Shown here: one piece after another, positions 61,366-64,000 of the stretch
Numbering within the stretch: position 1 is the first letter of the stretch
Layout of the letters: each line of letters begins with the position of its first letter
Assembly: GCF_020740535.1 (NCBI RefSeq)
Contig: NZ_CP082362.1
Coordinates: 1,984,001-2,048,000, forward strand
Length of the DNA: 64,000 bases
Direction: 5' to 3'
Origin: Streptomyces profundus
GTDB lineage: Bacteria; Actinomycetota; Actinomycetes; Streptomycetales; Streptomycetaceae
Made by a program: the position numbers and the translations under genes
Notes under the pieces: model-generated
The model's database searches: none
What the model saw: the letters and a program-made list of their open reading frames with translations, nothing else
Told to the model about the DNA's origin: nothing

Positions 61366-62172
61366 ATGCCGACCATCGCCGCCCCCTCGCGTGGAGAACT
61401 GATCGAACACCTGATACGCACCCGGATCGCCGGCGAGGTCGCCACCCCCAGGGAGAACAACCTGGCGCACTACCGGGAGTTGGCCAACGGCAACCGCTAC
61501 TACTGGCTCGGCCTGGAGTTGGGCGACCGCTGGTCCGACGAGCAGGACGTGCTGGCCGTGATGGCCGAGCGCTGCGGCGTCGACGGGGATCCGGAGCACC
61601 GCCAGGGCCAGGACACCATCGACCCCGAACTGACCGTGGAGGGCCTGGACCGCGCGGCCACCCTGCTGCGCAAGGCCGCGCAGGACCGACAGCGGGTGCT
61701 GGTGGCCACCGGCCACCCCGGCGGCCTGCTGGACGTGCACGCGCAGACGGCGGCGGCGCTGCGCGCGGCCGGCTGCGAGCTGGTCGGGGTCCCGCTGGGG
61801 CTGACCGCCGACGAGGGGGTCGTCGCCCAGATGGCGGGGGTCGCGATGTACGAGCGTGGCGCCACGCTCTGGCACACGCACTCGCCGCAGCCGATGGCGG
61901 AGATCCTCGGCGCCCTGCCCCAGGAGGGCGAGCCGCTCCCCGACCTGGTGGTGGCCGACCACGGCTGGGCCGGCTGCGCGGCCCAGTTCGGCATCGAGAC
62001 CATCGGCTACGCGGACTGCAACGATCCGGCGCTCTTCCTCGGCGAGCAGGAGGGCACGCTCAGCGTCTGCGTGCCGCTGGACGACCATGTGATCAATCCG
62101 CGGTTCTACGAGCCGATGACCGACTATCTGCTGGAGGCGGCCGGCCTCGCCGGCGCCGGCTCGCGGCTCTGA
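61366..62172 (+). CDS. Conserved actinobacterial phosphatase-like protein
   Basis: The 268-residue cytosolic protein begins MPTIAAPSRGELIEHLIRTR. It has TPRENNLAHYRELANGNRYY, a VLVATGHPGGLLDVHAQTAA segment, WHTHSPQPM, and DLVVADHGWAGCAAQFGIET followed by IGYADCNDPALF. The His and Asp positions suggest a metal- or phosphate-binding site. Related streptomycete proteins are usually annotated simply as phosphatase; I recognise no characterised member. ATG 61366 is isolated by 160 bases from the DUF3618 gene. Confidence 0.7.
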   Translation: MPTIAAPSRGELIEHLIRTRIAGEVATPRENNLAHYRELANGNRYYWLGLELGDRWSDEQDVLAVMAERCGVDGDPEHRQGQDTIDPELTVEGLDRAATLLRKAAQDRQRVLVATGHPGGLLDVHAQTAAALRAAGCELVGVPLGLTADEGVVAQMAGVAMYERGATLWHTHSPQPMAEILGALPQEGEPLPDLVVADHGWAGCAAQFGIETIGYADCNDPALFLGEQEGTLSVCVPLDDHVINPRFYEPMTDYLLEAAGLAGAGSRL

Positions 62173-62178
62173 CCCGTC

Positions 62179-63078
62179 TCAGCCGCGCGGCACCCGCATC
62201 AGCCCCTCCTGGATCACCGAGACGGCCAACCGGCCGTCGCTGGTGAAGATGCGGCCTCGCGCGAGCCCCCGGCCGCCCTGGGCGGTCGGCGAGTCGGTGT
62301 CGTAGAGCAGCCATTCGTCGGCCCGGAACGGGCGGTGGAACCACATGGCGTGGTCGAGGCTCGCCCCCACGATGTCCCCCACCATCCAGCCGCCCCGGCC
62401 GTGCGCGAGCAGCACCGAGTCCAGCAGCGTCATGTCCGAGACGTAGGTGGCCAGGCAGAGATGGGAGACGGGGGTGTCGTACTCCCCGTCCAGCTTCCCG
62501 TTGACCCGGAACCACACCTGCGAGCGCGGCTCGCGCGGCGTTCCCGGGGTCGCGAACGGCGGCTCGTTCACATACCGCAGGTCGACGGCCCTCCTGGCGT
62601 CCAGCAGCAGCTCCACCACGGAGGGGTCGACGAACCGGTCGGCGAAGCGCGGGAGCATCTCGTCCGCCGTCGGCAGCGTCTCCGGGTCCGGCACCGCCGG
62701 CATCTCCTCCTGGTGCTCAAGGCCCTCCTCCAACTCCTGGAAGGAGGCCGAGAGATGGAAGATCGGCTGGCCGTGCTGCACCGCGACGACCCGGCGGGTG
62801 GTGAAGGAACGCCCGTCCCTGATCCGGTCCACGGTGTAGACGATGGGCGCCCCCGGATCCCCGGGACGCAGGAAGTAGGAGTGCAGGGAGTGGGCCAGCC
62901 GCCCCTCCGGCACGGTCCGACAGCCGGCGACCAGGGCCTGCGCGGCCACCTGCCCGCCGAAGACCCGGGGGATCACCGACTGATGACTGTCGCCCCTGAA
63001 GATGTCGCGCTCGATGCGCTCCAGGTCGAGCAGACCGAGAAGATACTGGAGAGTAGCGTCCATGGGTCGATTGTCCAT
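62179..63078 (-). CDS. tesB: Acyl-CoA thioesterase II (TesB)
   Basis: The 299-residue double-hotdog enzyme has the N-terminal VFGGQVAAQALVAGCRTVPE then HSLHSYFLRPGD, and the C-terminal ASLDHAMWFHRPFRADEWLL YD with the conserved Asp (SLDH) and Thr/Gln of the TesB active site. It hydrolyses medium- and long-chain acyl-CoA. ATG 63078 (MDNRP) is used; ATG 63063 is an in-frame alternative. It is convergent with the phosphatase-like gene. Confidence 0.93.
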   Translation of the reverse strand: MDNRPMDATLQYLLGLLDLERIERDIFRGDSHQSVIPRVFGGQVAAQALVAGCRTVPEGRLAHSLHSYFLRPGDPGAPIVYTVDRIRDGRSFTTRRVVAVQHGQPIFHLSASFQELEEGLEHQEEMPAVPDPETLPTADEMLPRFADRFVDPSVVELLLDARRAVDLRYVNEPPFATPGTPREPRSQVWFRVNGKLDGEYDTPVSHLCLATYVSDMTLLDSVLLAHGRGGWMVGDIVGASLDHAMWFHRPFRADEWLLYDTDSPTAQGGRGLARGRIFTSDGRLAVSVIQEGLMRVPRG

Positions 63079-63131
63079 GGTCGCCGAGAACGCGGTCGTC
63101 CGGAGTGCGCCCCCCAGGCCCGGGGCAACAC

Positions 63132-63165
63132 GAAGGCCCGGCCCCTCACAGAGGGCCGGGCCTTC
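63132..63165 (-). terminator. Hairpin downstream of tRNA-fMet
   Basis: GAAGGCCCGGCCC pairs perfectly with GGGCCGGGCCTTC, 13 bp, in the direction of the tRNA transcript and directly after its CCA end. Confidence 0.85.
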
Positions 63166-63170
63166 GGTAC

Positions 63171-63247
63171 TGGTAGCGGGGACAGGATTTGAACCTGCGA
63201 CCTCTGGGTTATGAGCCCAGCGAGCTACCGAGCTGCTCCACCCCGCG
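63171..63247 (-). tRNA. Initiator tRNA-Met (anticodon CAT)
   Basis: The minus strand begins CGCGGGG and ends CCCCGCTACCA with the CCA encoded. The anticodon stem is GGG-CTCATAA-CCC, with the three G-C pairs that direct initiation, and position 1-72 is a C-U mismatch, another initiator trait. The T-loop GGTTCAAATCC is normal. Confidence 0.97.
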
Positions 63248-63289
63248 TCGTGTTCTCCACTCTAGACCCCCCGCGCCTGGCCAGGCAAA

Positions 63290-63709
63290 TCAGCCGCCGG
63301 CGACGCACGCGGGACAGCGCCCGTAGTAGGTGACGGCCACCTCGGAGACGGTGAAGCCGAACCGCTCCGCCGCCGGCAGCGCCGCCAACGGATCCTCGGT
63401 CAGCCGCACATCGCGCATCGCGCCGCAGCCGGAGCAGACCAGGTGCTGGTGCGGATGGTGGGCGTTGGGGTCGTAGCGCCGCGCGCGGCCGTCCGTGGCC
63501 ACCTCGACGACCTCGCCGATCGCCACCAGCTCGCCCAGCGTGTTGTAGACGGAGGCCCGGGAGATCTCGGGCAGCCGCTCGACCGCCCTGGCGTGCACCT
63601 CGTCGGCGGTGAAGTGCACATGCTCACCGTCCAGCACCTCGGCGATGACCCGCCGCTGGGCGGTCAGCCGCCAGCCGCGGTCGCGCAGTCGCTGAAGCAG
63701 GTCGCTCAT
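63290..63709 (-). CDS. catR: Fur-family peroxide repressor CatR
   Basis: The 139-residue Fur/PerR protein has the helix-turn-helix (LTAQRRVIAEVL, ISRASVYNTLGELVAIG), the metal-binding segment YDPNAHHPHQHLVC and two CxxC zinc motifs (CSGCG, CPAC). It diverges from a catalase gene, the catR-katA arrangement known in S. coelicolor, where CatR senses H2O2 and represses both genes. A perfect palindrome in the shared promoter region is the expected binding site. Confidence 0.92.
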   Translation of the reverse strand: MSDLLQRLRDRGWRLTAQRRVIAEVLDGEHVHFTADEVHARAVERLPEISRASVYNTLGELVAIGEVVEVATDGRARRYDPNAHHPHQHLVCSGCGAMRDVRLTEDPLAALPAAERFGFTVSEVAVTYYGRCPACVAGG

Positions 63710-63785
63710 GGCTCCACCCTAGCCCGGCCGGGCACGGCTCTGGGACCCGTCCGACTCCGGCAGCCGTCTCGATCAAGGGTCCGTC

Positions 63786-63813
63786 TTGACTTGGACATAG
63801 TCCAATATAGGAT
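63786..63813 (+). promoter_or_regulatory. Catalase promoter with embedded CatR palindrome
   Basis: TTGACT (63786-63791), 16 bases, TAGGAT (63808-63813). The spacer holds the perfect palindrome TTGGAC-ATA-GTCCAA (63791-63805), so a bound repressor blocks polymerase. The rest of the 63710-63904 gap has no gene. Confidence 0.8.
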
Positions 63814-63904
63814 CGAGTCATCAGAAGGCCAAGTGCCCCGGCGGCACCCGGACCGTTTTCCACCGTCTCCACCGTTTCCACCAGCTGAAGGGCGTGACCG
63901 GTAA

Positions 63905-64000
63905 ATGACCGACCAGATCGCTGCGGGCCCCCTCACCACCGAGTCGGGCGCCCCTGTCGCGGACAACCAGAACAGCCAGGTAGCGGGCGTCGGGGGCCCC
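63905..64000 (+). CDS. katA: Monofunctional catalase, N-terminal fragment (continues beyond window)
   Basis: Thirty-two codons are visible: MTDQIAAGPLTTESGAPVAD then NQNSQVAGVGGP. The segment LTTESGAPVADNQNS is the standard N-terminus of clade 3 haem catalases. The active site lies outside the window. Divergent catR and the CatR palindrome support the call. Confidence 0.9.
   Translation, partial: MTDQIAAGPLTTESGAPVADNQNSQVAGVGGP

Overview
This is high-GC DNA with GTG starts, four-base GTGA/ATGA gene overlaps and strong third-position G/C. Its gene set is that of a Streptomyces or close relative: wblE, sigH with its anti-sigma factor, the dasR-dasABCD locus, nrdAB behind a cobalamin riboswitch, and sigR-rsrA. 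All assignments come from reading the sequence; no database search was run.

Region 1 (1-27 kb) looks like conserved chromosome core. It holds a Nudix gene cut by the left edge, the prsH-sigH stress sigma pair, a lipid kinase, wblE and a PdtaS-like histidine kinase. A TetR/SDR divergent pair follows, then the N-acetylglucosamine/chitooligosaccharide locus: dasR, dasA, dasB, dasC, the GH3 gene dasD, and a two-SIS-domain sugar-phosphate enzyme where S. coelicolor is remembered to carry nagB. Next are cstA with its small YbdD-like partner, nrdA-nrdB, a zinc D-Ala-D-Ala carboxypeptidase, peptide deformylase, a TPR protein and rsrA-sigR. A textbook SigR promoter precedes sigR.

Region 2 (27-36 kb) is more accessory. 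It has a long gene-poor leader before a 942-residue LuxR-type ATPase regulator. A CGNR zinc-finger gene and a HAD gene diverge across two identical perfect inverted repeats. A 55-residue ORF, a VOC protein, tRNA-Cys, a Gfo/Idh/MocA oxidoreductase and a DedA protein follow. The region ends in a frameshifted copZ copper chaperone that still has two well-formed CsoR-type boxes.

Region 3 (36-57 kb) carries citrate synthase, a RecD2-type helicase, a PEP-synthase/rifampin-phosphotransferase-like protein of unknown substrate, small membrane and NTF2-like genes, and two unusual non-coding tracts (a 95-bp dispersed repeat and a strongly C-rich/G-rich strand-asymmetric tract). A LacI-controlled sugar module (Gfo/Idh/MocA, DUF993, TIM-barrel isomerase) follows, then a PP2C/HATPase regulator, a Nudix gene and a fused double ABC exporter.

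Region 4 (57-64 kb) has a TetR regulator with two palindromic operators and an Erm-type 23S rRNA methyltransferase. The erm gene has a recognisable promoter, a probably leaderless 35-codon leader ORF and a hairpin that buries its ribosome-binding site. A three-gene envelope/stress operon behind a SigB-type promoter, a conserved phosphatase-like gene, acyl-CoA thioesterase II and initiator tRNA-Met follow. The window ends with catR diverging from a catalase gene cut by the right edge.

The most interesting items are the erm leader system, the twin operators of the CGNR gene, the decayed copZ, the SIS enzyme in the das locus, the LacI/DUF993 module and the PEP-utilising protein.
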